A stretch of 64,000 nucleotides of DNA from Komarekiella atlantica HA4396-MV6 (lineage in GTDB: Bacteria > Cyanobacteriota > Cyanobacteriia > Cyanobacteriales > Nostocaceae): positions 289,559 through 353,558 of the forward strand of contig JAHHHK010000002.1 in NCBI GenBank assembly GCA_019359395.1, in the 5' to 3' direction. Under the pieces are notes generated by a model. It searched no databases. It was given only the letters and a program-made list of their open reading frames with translations, and was not told the origin of the DNA. Positions 9,214 to 17,272 of the stretch are shown here, one piece after another (positions within the stretch are counted from its first letter, which is position 1; each line of letters opens with the position of its first letter). The position numbers were made by a program, and so were the translations under genes.

Positions 9214-9600
9214 TTATTTATCTTGGTAATATCCCTCATTATTTCCAGTTATTGGCTTAACAGAATCTTCTACTTTTTCTTTAGTTGACTGCAAAAAGTT
9301 TTTGGTGCTTCGAGGCATTGGCTCATCAAGATTGAGCTTTTCTCGGATATTATTAACAGCGCTCTTTGCATTTTTTCCAGTCCTGTCAGCCGCCCGATTT
9401 GCTTTATTGGTAAGGTCGTTTACATCACTATCAGGTACTCCTTTATAATAAGTACCCTCTGGAGTTGTTACAGTGTTAGCAGCATGTGCTTGCAGTGTAG
9501 TACTATAGCCAAAAGCCGGAATGGCAAAAAATGTAATTGCTACAAGAAAAACTGTCAGAACTTGACGCAGTTTTTTTAGCAAAGAAGTTACTTTGTTCAT
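9214..9600 (-). CDS. Small secreted protein, helical
   Basis: 128 residues from the ATG at 9600, chosen because a TTGGAGAG ribosome site precedes it; an upstream in-frame start at 9621 would add 7 residues and lacks one. The leader (KKLRQVLTVFLVAITFFAIPAFG) is a clear signal peptide. The mature part is charged and Asn/Lys-rich with predicted helices (NDLTNKANRAADRTGKNA, FLQSTKEKVEDSVKP), as in small cyanobacterial stress-induced exported proteins. No catalytic motif. Function unknown. Confidence 0.75.
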   Translation of the reverse strand: MNKVTSLLKKLRQVLTVFLVAITFFAIPAFGYSTTLQAHAANTVTTPEGTYYKGVPDSDVNDLTNKANRAADRTGKNAKSAVNNIREKLNLDEPMPRSTKNFLQSTKEKVEDSVKPITGNNEGYYQDK

Positions 9601-9765
9601 GAAAACTCTCCAATTTATCATCTGTACCCTGGTAATTAGCTAGTAGTAAATGGTCACAACTAACTTATTAGCCATTTCGTGTCAACACAAATTTGATGTG
9701 GCTATTTTTTGATGTTGAAAAATCTTTGTTTGATTTGTCATTCGCTTTATCCAAATGACAAATAA

Positions 9766-10464
9766 CTACTTATGCCCAGTGGGTTGTCCTTCGGTGGTGG
9801 CGATTTCGCCTGCTTCCATTAACATTTTGAAGCGACGTAATTCATCACCAATTTGCTGTTCTGGTTCTTCACCGAAAAGTTTAGCAACAACAGATGCTAG
9901 CGCTCCGCCGGGTGGATTATACTCTAAGACAACCTTGACTTCCGTGCCGCGATCGCCTGTTGCTTTTTTGAAGCGAACAAAACCAGAATTATCGACGTCT
10001 GCGCCTTCTACAGAAGCCCAAGAAATAAACTCATTTTCCCGGTCTTCCAGAATGTCTGCATCCCATTCCACGCTGTTACCCAAGGGTGCGTTAGCAATCC
10101 AGTGTGAACGTTTTTCGTTGTAAACCTTCACAGATTTGAGATGCTTCATAAATGTAGGCAGATTTTCAAAGTTGTGCCAAAAGCGGTAGAGTTCATCTGC
10201 TGGTTTATTGATTGTTACTGTCTTTTCAACTTTGATGGGTTGGTTTACTCCCATTGCTTCTTGTGCTTGCTGGACTGTGCTTTGTTTTGTTGCACCTTGA
10301 TAAATTAAACCGCCACCAGCTAAAGCTGTTAGCGCTCCCCGCAAAGAGCCTTGTCTTAAACCCATTAACACCAGCGCACCACCGCCTATAAGAGATGCCC
10401 AGCGCTCAGTTTCACTAGCTTGATTTTGATTGATAGTCGGTTTATCTCCAGATGTTGAAGTCAC
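9766..10464 (-). CDS. SRPBCC (cyclase/dehydrase-like) membrane protein
   Basis: About 232 residues. The N-terminal third holds two Gly/Ala-rich membrane helices (LIGGGALVLMGLRQGSLRGALTALAGGGLIYQG, DUF2892-like). The rest is a START/SRPBCC lipid-binding fold (VEKTVTINKPADELYRFWHNFENLPTFM). I prefer the GTG at 10464, because GGGAG lies 8 nt upstream of it and would overlap the alternative TTG at 10479. Homologues occur beside catalase and DJ-1 genes in stress clusters. Ligand unknown; probably plasma- or thylakoid-membrane anchored. Confidence 0.82.
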   Translation of the reverse strand: MTSTSGDKPTINQNQASETERWASLIGGGALVLMGLRQGSLRGALTALAGGGLIYQGATKQSTVQQAQEAMGVNQPIKVEKTVTINKPADELYRFWHNFENLPTFMKHLKSVKVYNEKRSHWIANAPLGNSVEWDADILEDRENEFISWASVEGADVDNSGFVRFKKATGDRGTEVKVVLEYNPPGGALASVVAKLFGEEPEQQIGDELRRFKMLMEAGEIATTEGQPTGHK

Positions 10465-10569
10465 TTTTTTATCTCCCAATCAATTCTTTTCTGTTTCGGC
10501 GTTTTTGCTTCTCGTGCAAGCGGCAGGGACGCTATGTATGCATTTCTAGGTAGAACTTGGAAGGAATTA

Positions 10570-10740
10570 TTTATCTCACGCAGAGGCGCAGCGAAAAGTT
10601 CTGTTCGCCTCCGGTTTCCGTCAGGAGAAGGAGGGTTTCCCTCTCTTACGAGACGCTAACGCGAACCGCAGGAAACTTTTCAAGACAGAATCGCAGAGAG
10701 AAGTAGGAGGGGCGGCTTCTGTCGCGCAGCCCGCCGTATA
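10570..10740. repeat. Dispersed nested repeat
   Basis: Outer element ACGCAGAGGCGCAGCG...AAGACAGAATCGCAGAG with a GC-rich insert. Bases 10630-10680 are the exact inverted partner of 7617-7667. A simpler copy without the insert is at about 50727-50798. The gap from 10465 to 10947 has no supported gene. Confidence 0.8.
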
Positions 10741-10947
10741 TAGCTTGTTTCATTGAAAGGCTACGGTGGGCGTAGACAAGTTGAGGAGTTTTGAACTGAA
10801 CCTTTTTCAGCACAAAACTACTAAATCTTACTTAAATCCCGGTTGTACAATTCATCTGGCTTTTATATAAGCTTTGGAACTAAAGGTGAGTTTAAATCTG
10901 AATACATCAATTTCATCTCTGGTTGTTCAACGCCTCTTCAAGACTCC

Positions 10948-12036
10948 TTATATTGACATAGCAGCACCCGTAGTTGGCTGGGGAGGATTAGTCTGAGTAC
11001 CTATCCGCGCCTGATACAGCTTTATCAATTGCTGTTCGTATTTTCTCAAGTCGTTGTAGATTTGTTTGAAAATAGCAGTTGCTACTGGGTCAGTGTATGT
11101 TGCACACAAATTGCCAATATCGCCAATACCCGTTTGCACATCTCCTAAAGCGGAACGTAACTGATATATGTCATCACTACCTGTTAAAGCAGTTTTTACC
11201 TTGGCGTATTGATTAGCGATGTTTGCAGTTAAAGAGGGTTTCTCGCCTAGTTTGTGAAGATAAGTTTCTAGCTTCTCAATGTGACGCTGTTTATTAGTAA
11301 TCATCTCTTGAAAGAGCGATCGCACTTCGGCATCTGATTCTTTTTCAGCGTATTTTTCTAAAGCTTCTAATGAATAACGCTCACCAGCAAGAGCAGTATT
11401 CAAACCTCTGGCGATATCACCTTTGGTTGAGCCACCCCAAGCATCTGCTAGTTTCCACCATTCGGCGCTTGTATCTTGCTCACTTGGCAATGCAGCATCT
11501 TTGCCACCGTAACCCAAGCGGCTCAAAATAGCTGTGGTGAAAATTGGCAAGTCTCCAGGTTCACGCGAGGTAATCAAATTGCTGTCAACTACTAGCGGCT
11601 CATCTATGTAATTTGCACCTGCATTGATAATATCTTTGCGGATAGCACTAAAACCAGTAGCTTGCTTACCTTTGAGTAAATCGCCTTCAATCAATAATTG
11701 TGGGCCGTGGCAAACCGCAGCTACCAATTTTCCTTGCTGCATCGCCTCTTGCACAAAACGGACTGTGTTGGCATTGCGCCGCATTTTGTCGGGAGCCATT
11801 CCACCAGGAATGATTACTGCATCGAACTCTGCTGCGATCGCTTCTGTTGTTGTACCATCGGGCTGCATGTTAAGTTTACCGCGTTTACCTTTATATTTTT
11901 CATTCATGCGCCCACCGAGTACAACAACTTTTATCCCCGCTTGTTTTAGCCCGTTATAAGGAACTGTAAATTCTGCATCTTCTACATCGTTTTCAATGAG
12001 GATGGCAACTTTTTGCTTACTTGAATGCTGAGTCAT
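10948..12036 (-). CDS. DJ-1/PfpI domain fused to ferritin-like four-helix domain
   Basis: 362 residues. Residues 1-185 are a DJ-1/PfpI domain: VAILIENDVEDAEF carries the conserved acidic residue and VAAVCHGPQLL the nucleophilic Cys elbow. Family members act as glyoxalases, deglycases or chaperones. Residues 205-345 form a helical bundle (LNTALAGERYSLEALEKYAEK, MITNKQRHIEKLETYL) resembling DUF2383/ferritin-like domains. The fusion in one reading frame is clear. It lies in the stress gene run on the minus strand, with ATG at 12036. A role against carbonyl or oxidative damage is inferred. Confidence 0.85.
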   Translation of the reverse strand: MTQHSSKQKVAILIENDVEDAEFTVPYNGLKQAGIKVVVLGGRMNEKYKGKRGKLNMQPDGTTTEAIAAEFDAVIIPGGMAPDKMRRNANTVRFVQEAMQQGKLVAAVCHGPQLLIEGDLLKGKQATGFSAIRKDIINAGANYIDEPLVVDSNLITSREPGDLPIFTTAILSRLGYGGKDAALPSEQDTSAEWWKLADAWGGSTKGDIARGLNTALAGERYSLEALEKYAEKESDAEVRSLFQEMITNKQRHIEKLETYLHKLGEKPSLTANIANQYAKVKTALTGSDDIYQLRSALGDVQTGIGDIGNLCATYTDPVATAIFKQIYNDLRKYEQQLIKLYQARIGTQTNPPQPTTGAAMSI

Positions 12037-12142
12037 TGGTATTACCTGTTTCTTCCTGGGTTTTAACTAGCTAAAATATTAAGTAGGTTAAGATGTTTTC
12101 CTTAGCTTGTAGTACTTGAAGTTGGAAATTTTAAATTCTTTC

Positions 12143-12541
12143 TTATGCGGATGCTTCGCTTATTGGTGTAGCAAATAATTCCTCGTAATCGTGAGAGAAA
12201 TTGGCGTGAAAAGCGGCAAATATTTCCGGTTTGACAGCATTTTGCAATACGGCAAACACAGCCCGAACATGAATTGCAGCGGTAGTAGGTTCTATATTCT
12301 CTTTGTGACTCGCACGGGCAATAAACTCTTGCAAGTTAAAAGATTTATTTGATTCTTCCTCTTTCCCTCGTAGATACTTACCTAATTCTTGGGGTAACTG
12401 GGTAGCTAAATCTTGTGCTTTATCAACAGGAATACGTTCTTTAACGGTTTCCAGTGTGGCACGGGTAGAACGTTCTGCCTCTTCACGAGAATCTGATTGA
12501 GCAAGGCTTTGTACGTGTGTAATAAACTCGTTGTATTCCAC
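12143..12541 (-). CDS. DUF2267 domain protein
   Basis: 132 residues from a GTG start with a strong GGAGG site 6 nt upstream. The pattern EYNEFITHVQSLAQ, AERSTRATLETVKERIP, DLATQLPQELGKYLRG and ATAAIHVRAVFAVL-like helices is that of DUF2267, a soluble all-helical family common in stress-induced operons of cyanobacteria and soil bacteria. 106 nt upstream of the DJ-1 fusion gene and probably cotranscribed with it. Molecular function is not known for the family. Confidence 0.85.
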   Translation of the reverse strand: MEYNEFITHVQSLAQSDSREEAERSTRATLETVKERIPVDKAQDLATQLPQELGKYLRGKEEESNKSFNLQEFIARASHKENIEPTTAAIHVRAVFAVLQNAVKPEIFAAFHANFSHDYEELFATPISEASA

Positions 12542-12898
12542 TTTCTACCTCCGCTTCTTAATATTAATCTTTGTTGTTTAACATTCCGGTATTTAAAACC
12601 ATAAGTAAAAATAAATCTAGCTAAATTTATTGATTGTTGCTGGATAAAAAAGTCATGAGTTAGAAATCTTTGGTTTGGCAATAAGTTAAAAACTTCTCAT
12701 TTACAACTAAAAACTTGAACTATGACAACTACAATTTATTTGAGTTATGAATTTATGGTTACAATCTTACGCTGTAACTACTTGCTTAGCTTCGTACTAA
12801 GGGGATAGATTATTTTATTTCTAAAGCTATACATCTTTGGTAGGACAACCTAGTGGCAGGAAAACGTTATTGTGAGGATGCAGAAAAAGGCTAGTATC
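12542..12898. other. Divergent intergenic region
   Basis: 357 AT-rich bases between the minus-strand DUF2267 gene and the plus-strand DUF6335 gene. It must hold both promoters. No repeat or coding signal was seen. Confidence 0.5.
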
Positions 12899-13297
12899 AT
12901 GGCAGAAAAAAATCATAATGACGAAATTGAAACCAATGATTTGCCGCAGGAAATTACTGAGTCCTACGGTACTGGTGTGAAAGACTTGCCGGGGTACAAT
13001 ATTGGTGGGCGATCGCTACGGGACAAAAAAGGCGAGTATACAGAAACCAGTCCAGAACTCACCGGTGGTGATCCTGATGCTTATTGGGAAGACGCAGATG
13101 CAGTAGGGGATGAAGCTGTTGGTGGTACTGCTCCCACTCCCGATCAAAATGTAACTGAGGAAATAGAAGCAGCAGTCGGTCTAGAAATGGATGATGCTGC
13201 ATTTCTGCGTACCAATGATATTTTAGAAGAACGGGACGATTCTCGCTGGGAATTAGATCCAATGTCTTCCGAAGATTACCAAAATCGACGGGAGTAA
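12899..13297 (+). CDS. DUF6335 family acidic protein
   Basis: 132 residues from the ATG at 12899; upstream in-frame starts at 12872 and 12878 would add 7-9 residues. Very acidic, low-complexity, soluble protein with the conserved LPQEITESYGTGV, LPGYNIGGRSLRD, TGGDPDAYWEDA and FLRTNDILEERDDSRWELDP blocks characteristic of this cyanobacterial family. No enzymatic motif. It commonly occurs next to stress genes. Probably a disordered, hydrophilin-like stress protein (inference). Confidence 0.8.
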   Translation: MAEKNHNDEIETNDLPQEITESYGTGVKDLPGYNIGGRSLRDKKGEYTETSPELTGGDPDAYWEDADAVGDEAVGGTAPTPDQNVTEEIEAAVGLEMDDAAFLRTNDILEERDDSRWELDPMSSEDYQNRRE

Positions 13298-13361
13298 AAG
13301 AGCCTTAGCACCTACGGCTACTTGGAGAAAGCCGCGAAAAAAAGATAATTTAAGTTTTCAT

Positions 13362-13394
13362 TCGGAGTTCCAAGTTTTTATCTCGGAACTCCGA
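13362..13394 (+). terminator. Rho-independent-like terminator
   Basis: TCGGAGTTCC (13362-13371) pairs perfectly with GGAACTCCGA (13385-13394), followed by TTTCTAAATTT. It ends the DUF6335 transcript. Confidence 0.7.
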
Positions 13395-13896
13395 TTTCTA
13401 AATTTATTAACCTAAAATTGTAGCTGTTCTCGCTTGGTGGTAGGAGAACAAGAAGACTCATTATTTTAGAGGATGTCTTATAAGTCAAAATTGTCATGCT
13501 GTAGCAAGATCCCGCAGGGTATGAAGCGATAGCGTAATGTACCCCTACGCAAAAGCCAAGCTACAAAGGAGCGTCTCGTAGAGAAGCATCTCAAAAATTA
13601 ACGGACAATAGAGATTCTGACTTCCGCTCTCTCTAGTCAGAATGACAAAATATACCATTACCTAGCTTTTCAGACATTTTCTTACTCTGTCTAGCATAAC
13701 TTTTGCTTTTAGCGTTGGTTGTTTATCAAACTCCAAATATTTTTCATGTAGGACTACACTCCGCCCGATTGATATTCTATCTTTAATTGTTCCTCTCTTT
13801 GATTTAGATACATCTCTACCTTCAGCGAGGTAAAACGCTAAATATACATTTGATATTGTTATTGCCAATAGATATTAATTGCAATCGGAGTTGATA
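13395..13896. other. Gene-poor stretch with repeat fragments
   Basis: It contains a repeat fragment with GGAGCGTCTCGTAGAGAAGC at about 13568-13587 and an unrecognised 68-codon minus frame (13662-13868) with a TTG start, which I do not accept as a gene. The right end carries the promoter and CGGAG ribosome site of the carotenoid protein gene. Confidence 0.4.
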
Positions 13897-14388
13897 ATGA
13901 CATACACCCAAACTGGCGATCCAACTATTCGCGAACATGTTCAAGCTTGGCAAAAATTGGATGTTGATCAACAACTCGCATTGTTTTGGTTCATTTACAA
14001 AGAAATGGGTAGCTCAATTACACCAGCTGCTCCTGGTGCAAGTACTGCTTCTCCAGAAATTGCCGAAGGTTTATTTAATCAAGTTAAGGAATTATCTCAC
14101 GAAGAACAGTTGCAACTTCAACGCGACTTAATTAATAAAGCGGATAGTCAACTTTCTCGTCAATACGGCTCTTTGGGTGATACTACCAAGTTGCTATTTT
14201 GGTATCGACTATCTCAAGGGATGGATAACGGTACTATTATTCCTGTTCCTTCTGATTATCAACTTCCTTCAGAAGCCGAAGCTTTATTTAACAAAATTCA
14301 AGTCATACCTTTTGAACAGCAAATTACTCTTTTCCGTGATTATGTTGCGCCAATGGGTGCTGAGCCAAAAGCTGGTATAGAAATTTAG
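13897..14388 (+). CDS. Helical carotenoid protein (OCP N-terminal-domain homologue)
   Basis: 163 residues from the ATG at 13897, set by a CGGAG site 6 nt upstream. The whole length matches the all-helical N-terminal domain of orange carotenoid protein (AWQKLDVDQQLALFWFIYKEMG, SHEEQLQLQRDLI, LLFWYRLSQGM); the C-terminal NTF2-like domain is absent. The aromatic residues that grip the carotenoid (Trp in LFWFIY and LLFWYRL) are present. Such stand-alone proteins bind canthaxanthin-type carotenoids and quench singlet oxygen or phycobilisome excitation, depending on subclade. Its place beside Mn-catalase and DUF6335 fits a stress role. Confidence 0.92.
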   Translation: MTYTQTGDPTIREHVQAWQKLDVDQQLALFWFIYKEMGSSITPAAPGASTASPEIAEGLFNQVKELSHEEQLQLQRDLINKADSQLSRQYGSLGDTTKLLFWYRLSQGMDNGTIIPVPSDYQLPSEAEALFNKIQVIPFEQQITLFRDYVAPMGAEPKAGIEI

Positions 14389-14466
14389 AAACTGCTTAAG
14401 TCCCCTTTTGTAGCTTTTGAATGATTGCAGTTAATTCTAATCTGCTAGAAAACTGTAATTATAATG

Positions 14467-14502
14467 AATTGGTAATTGGTAAGGAATTATCAATTACCAA
14501 TT
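14467..14502 (+). terminator. Hairpin after the carotenoid protein gene
   Basis: AATTGGTAATTG (14467-14478) pairs exactly with CAATTACCAATT (14491-14502), followed by TTAAAAAC. AT-rich stem about 80 nt past the stop; probable transcript end. Confidence 0.5.
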
Positions 14503-14836
14503 TTAAAAACAAATATTTTTATTAGTAATTTACTATATTCGCTCAAATCAAATTCTATATATAAGTAAACACAGAGTAAAAATTTAATTCTTACTCTGTT
14601 AGCATCTATGTTTATTATTAGGAAACTTTCACCTTAAAGTCTTCCGTTCACCCTTTGTTTTATATTTAATAGTGTAAGGTTGTTTAAAATTTATTTCATC
14701 TATCTCTTGACTGGTTTAAATCTATTTAATTTGAATTAATCCTCTATCTTTTTATAGTGTTTTGTCTTATTTTTAAATCTATAACCTTAACAAAGACACA
14801 ATTAAAAAAGTCAAAGTTTTTACTTTGTAGGTGTGA

Positions 14837-14943
14837 TTATAGCGGTTCCCATTCAGATGCGGTACAAGATTACATCCTCAAGTGTAGGGGCACGGCAGCC
14901 GTGCCCCTACGGGTATACCTCACGTAAACGAGAATCGCTGTAA
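14837..14943. repeat. MITE-like element with central palindrome
   Basis: Imperfect inverted ends (TATAGCGGTTCCCATT and ACGAGAATCGCTGTA) flank a perfect GC-rich palindrome around GGGGCACGGCAGCCGTGCCCC (14884-14910). No ORF inside. It lies 18 nt upstream of the nucleoside phosphorylase ATG, so it may alter that gene's 5' leader. The rest of 14503-14836 is AT-rich with no gene. Confidence 0.65.
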
Positions 14944-14960
14944 AGCAATATCATTACTTT

Positions 14961-15731
14961 ATGACTAATAAAAGGTTATATCATATTGGCTTTGGACAAG
15001 ATGATTTAGGTTCATCTGCTCCCAGCATTGCTTTATTATCTGGCGATCCTGAACGTGCGTGTTTAATTGCTCAAACTTATTTGCAGGATGTGCGCTTATT
15101 ATCTGAGAATCGGGGACTCAATAGTTATGTGGGAAACTTATCAGGTCGTAGCATTTTATCTGCTACCAGTGGTATGGGTGCGCCTTCACTAAGTATTGTG
15201 GTCAATGAATTGGTACAAGTTGGAATCCGGCAAATTATTCGTATTGGAACTTGCGGCTCAATTCAACCTTATATCGCTGTCGGTAGCATTGTAATTAGTA
15301 GTGCGGCATTGTGTCGCCAAGGTGCAGCAAATGACATTGCACCTGTGGAGTATCCAGCCGCAGCTGAGCCGTTTCTCACGGTTGCATTAATTAAAGCAGC
15401 GCGAGAATTAGAGATTGAGCATTATGTAGGCATTACGGCATCAGTAGATACTTTTTATGAAGGACAAGAACGTAGTAATTCAGCGAACCCAAATTTAATG
15501 CGATCGCTGCATGGCATTACAGAAGAGTATCGGCATTTGAATGTTTTAAATTACGAAATGGAATGCGGTACGCTGTTTAAAATGGCGGGTGTGTATAATT
15601 TTGCCGCTGCTGCTGTTTGCGGTGTAGTTGCTCAGCGCACCTTTGCTGAAAATGTGATTTTGTCAAAAAAAGATATTGCTGTAAATAATGCGATCGCTAC
15701 TGCTGTACGTGCAGTAGAAAACCTTGAGTGA
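14961..15731 (+). CDS. Nucleoside phosphorylase, uridine phosphorylase type
   Basis: 256 residues of the PNP/UDP family: phosphate-binding LLSGDPERA near the N-terminus, SATSGMGAPSLSIVVNEL, QIIRIGTCGSI, and the ribose/base-binding NYEMECGTLFKMAG segment. It cleaves nucleosides with phosphate to free base and ribose-1-phosphate in salvage. The GTCGS and EMECGT motifs fit uridine phosphorylase better than purine phosphorylase. Stand-alone gene with ATG at 14961. Confidence 0.88.
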   Translation: MTNKRLYHIGFGQDDLGSSAPSIALLSGDPERACLIAQTYLQDVRLLSENRGLNSYVGNLSGRSILSATSGMGAPSLSIVVNELVQVGIRQIIRIGTCGSIQPYIAVGSIVISSAALCRQGAANDIAPVEYPAAAEPFLTVALIKAARELEIEHYVGITASVDTFYEGQERSNSANPNLMRSLHGITEEYRHLNVLNYEMECGTLFKMAGVYNFAAAAVCGVVAQRTFAENVILSKKDIAVNNAIATAVRAVENLE

Positions 15732-16011
15732 ATTAACAAATCTCTCACTATATCTTTACATTTCTATTATTTAACTTCTTAGTATGTCATGTTTTGATGT
15801 AGTCTAAGTAGTTTTATCATGTCTTTACTTAAGCTTTAATTTAATCTTAGTGTTTATCTGTACTATGTATTTATTAAGAGGCAAATTTGTCTTATACAAA
15901 CATACAATTTCAGTAAACAATGAGTATTTTTACGCAATCATTGGGTTAATAAACCAAATAAAACACATTATTTATCAACATTTATAGGAAAACTCTGAGA
16001 ATCAAAATAAT

Positions 16012-16584
16012 ATGAAAAATGCTTTGAAGTGTTGGCTTAAAACTATAAATATAACTTTAATCGCTGTAATGCCGACTTTGATATTCTTGCCATTATCCGA
16101 ACGGGTAATAGCTGAAGATCCAGGAGCATGTTTCATGATTACCGCCTCTGGCAAAACGGTAGGATTGGCAAATCTTTGTGGTGGTATAACGATAACACCG
16201 CCCTCAAACAACGATAATAAAGTTTTTCGGATTCCGATTAAACGCCGTCTTGGTGGAACTCCCATAATTGATGTCACTTTCAATGACAAACAATCTTTTG
16301 AGATGATTGTAGATACAGGTGCGACTGGCACTCTCATTACTCAAGGTATGGCAAGCACGCTCAAGCTCCAATCTACAGGTTTAATGCAAGCTCAAATTGC
16401 TGATGGTAGCCAAGTACAATTCTCAACTGGTAAGGTAAAATCTATTGCAGTTGGTGGAGTCATAGCTAATAATATTCGAGTTGCGATCGCCCCAAAAGCA
16501 GGCATCGGACTATTAGGTCACGATTTCTTTGGCAACTATGATATTAAAATTCTAGAAAAAGAGGTGGAATTTCATCACCGCTGA
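16012..16584 (+). CDS. Secreted retropepsin-like aspartic protease
   Basis: 190 residues. A signal peptide covers about residues 1-34 (LIAVMPTLIFLPLSERVIA). The catalytic core has the single active-site motif MIVDTGATGTLIT and a second hydrophobic block GIGLLGHDFFGNYDIKILEKEVEFH, matching the TIGR02281/clan AA single-domain proteases that must dimerise. Two cysteines near the mature N-terminus may form a disulfide. Likely periplasmic. It is followed 61 nt later by another secreted-protein gene, possibly in one operon. Substrate unknown. Confidence 0.82.
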   Translation: MKNALKCWLKTINITLIAVMPTLIFLPLSERVIAEDPGACFMITASGKTVGLANLCGGITITPPSNNDNKVFRIPIKRRLGGTPIIDVTFNDKQSFEMIVDTGATGTLITQGMASTLKLQSTGLMQAQIADGSQVQFSTGKVKSIAVGGVIANNIRVAIAPKAGIGLLGHDFFGNYDIKILEKEVEFHHR

Positions 16585-16645
16585 TACTTGCAGTTTTTAA
16601 AGATGTAGTATGCTACATCTGGTATCAAAAAATAAGTCCAGAGTT

Positions 16646-17131
16646 ATGAGGAAAAACCCCATACGATTACTACTTGGTGGAGTGATTGTCAGCTTCGGAT
16701 TGTCGTCATCATTGTTAGCTCAAGCACAACAGCAGGTTTCTAATGCTCAAGTTGCGGCGATGGTAGAGGCGTTGCGACGGGCTGCACCACAAACTGGTTC
16801 CGCAAACGATGGACTTTACAGCGAATGGCAAGTTAAACCAGAAACCCTCAAAGGCTGGTCGAAATCTTGCCTTAAACGAGAACTAACACCAACGCAGTTT
16901 GAAAATAGCCCCGCGATCGCCCGCCAAGTCGTGTCTTGCATCACGCGCCGTGAGTTAAACCAGCAGCTTCGTGCCACCAGTAATAATGAAACTGCGGCTG
17001 TGCGTGGCGTAGCCTGTTGGTGGATGACTGGTAGTTACACAGGCTGTAATAGCGGTTTCACTGCTGGCTATGTCCAAAAAGTTGTTGGCTTTTACCAGCA
17101 GCAGCGTTCAAAATCGGTAACACCAAATTAA
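16646..17131 (+). CDS. Secreted protein of unknown function
   Basis: 161 residues from the ATG at 16646, which begins a textbook signal peptide (MRKNPIRLLLGGVIVSFGLS...LAQA); an upstream start at 16610 would spoil it. The mature protein has four to five cysteines (KSCLKREL, VVSCITRREL, GVACWWMTG, GCNSGFTAGYV), suggesting disulfides in the periplasm. Repeated family-like features: ALRRAAPQTG and ELTPTQFENSP. I do not recognise the fold. Probably co-transcribed with the protease gene before it. Confidence 0.75.
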   Translation: MRKNPIRLLLGGVIVSFGLSSSLLAQAQQQVSNAQVAAMVEALRRAAPQTGSANDGLYSEWQVKPETLKGWSKSCLKRELTPTQFENSPAIARQVVSCITRRELNQQLRATSNNETAAVRGVACWWMTGSYTGCNSGFTAGYVQKVVGFYQQQRSKSVTPN

Positions 17132-17179
17132 TCGCCGCGATATATTCAGCACTAGACTTGTCTTGAAATTTTTGCAAAT

Positions 17180-17244
17180 TAAACCACAGATGAACATCGA
17201 TAAACACAGATAATTTATCGGTGTTCATCTGTGGTTCTTTTTTC
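17180..17244. terminator. Long hairpin between convergent genes
   Basis: AACCACAGATGAACA pairs with TGTTCATCTGTGGTT, with an inner GATAAA/TTTATC stem, followed by CTTTTTT. It belongs to the widespread cyanobacterial CACAGATGAAC repeat type and lies between converging genes, so it can end transcription from both sides. Confidence 0.65.
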
Positions 17245-17272
17245 ATTCGCATCTTTGCAATAAGTTTACTGT

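Noticed and set aside
13662..13868. 68-codon minus-strand frame between repeats
   Set aside because: TTG start, no recognisable family and flanked by repeat DNA; no ribosome site that convinces.
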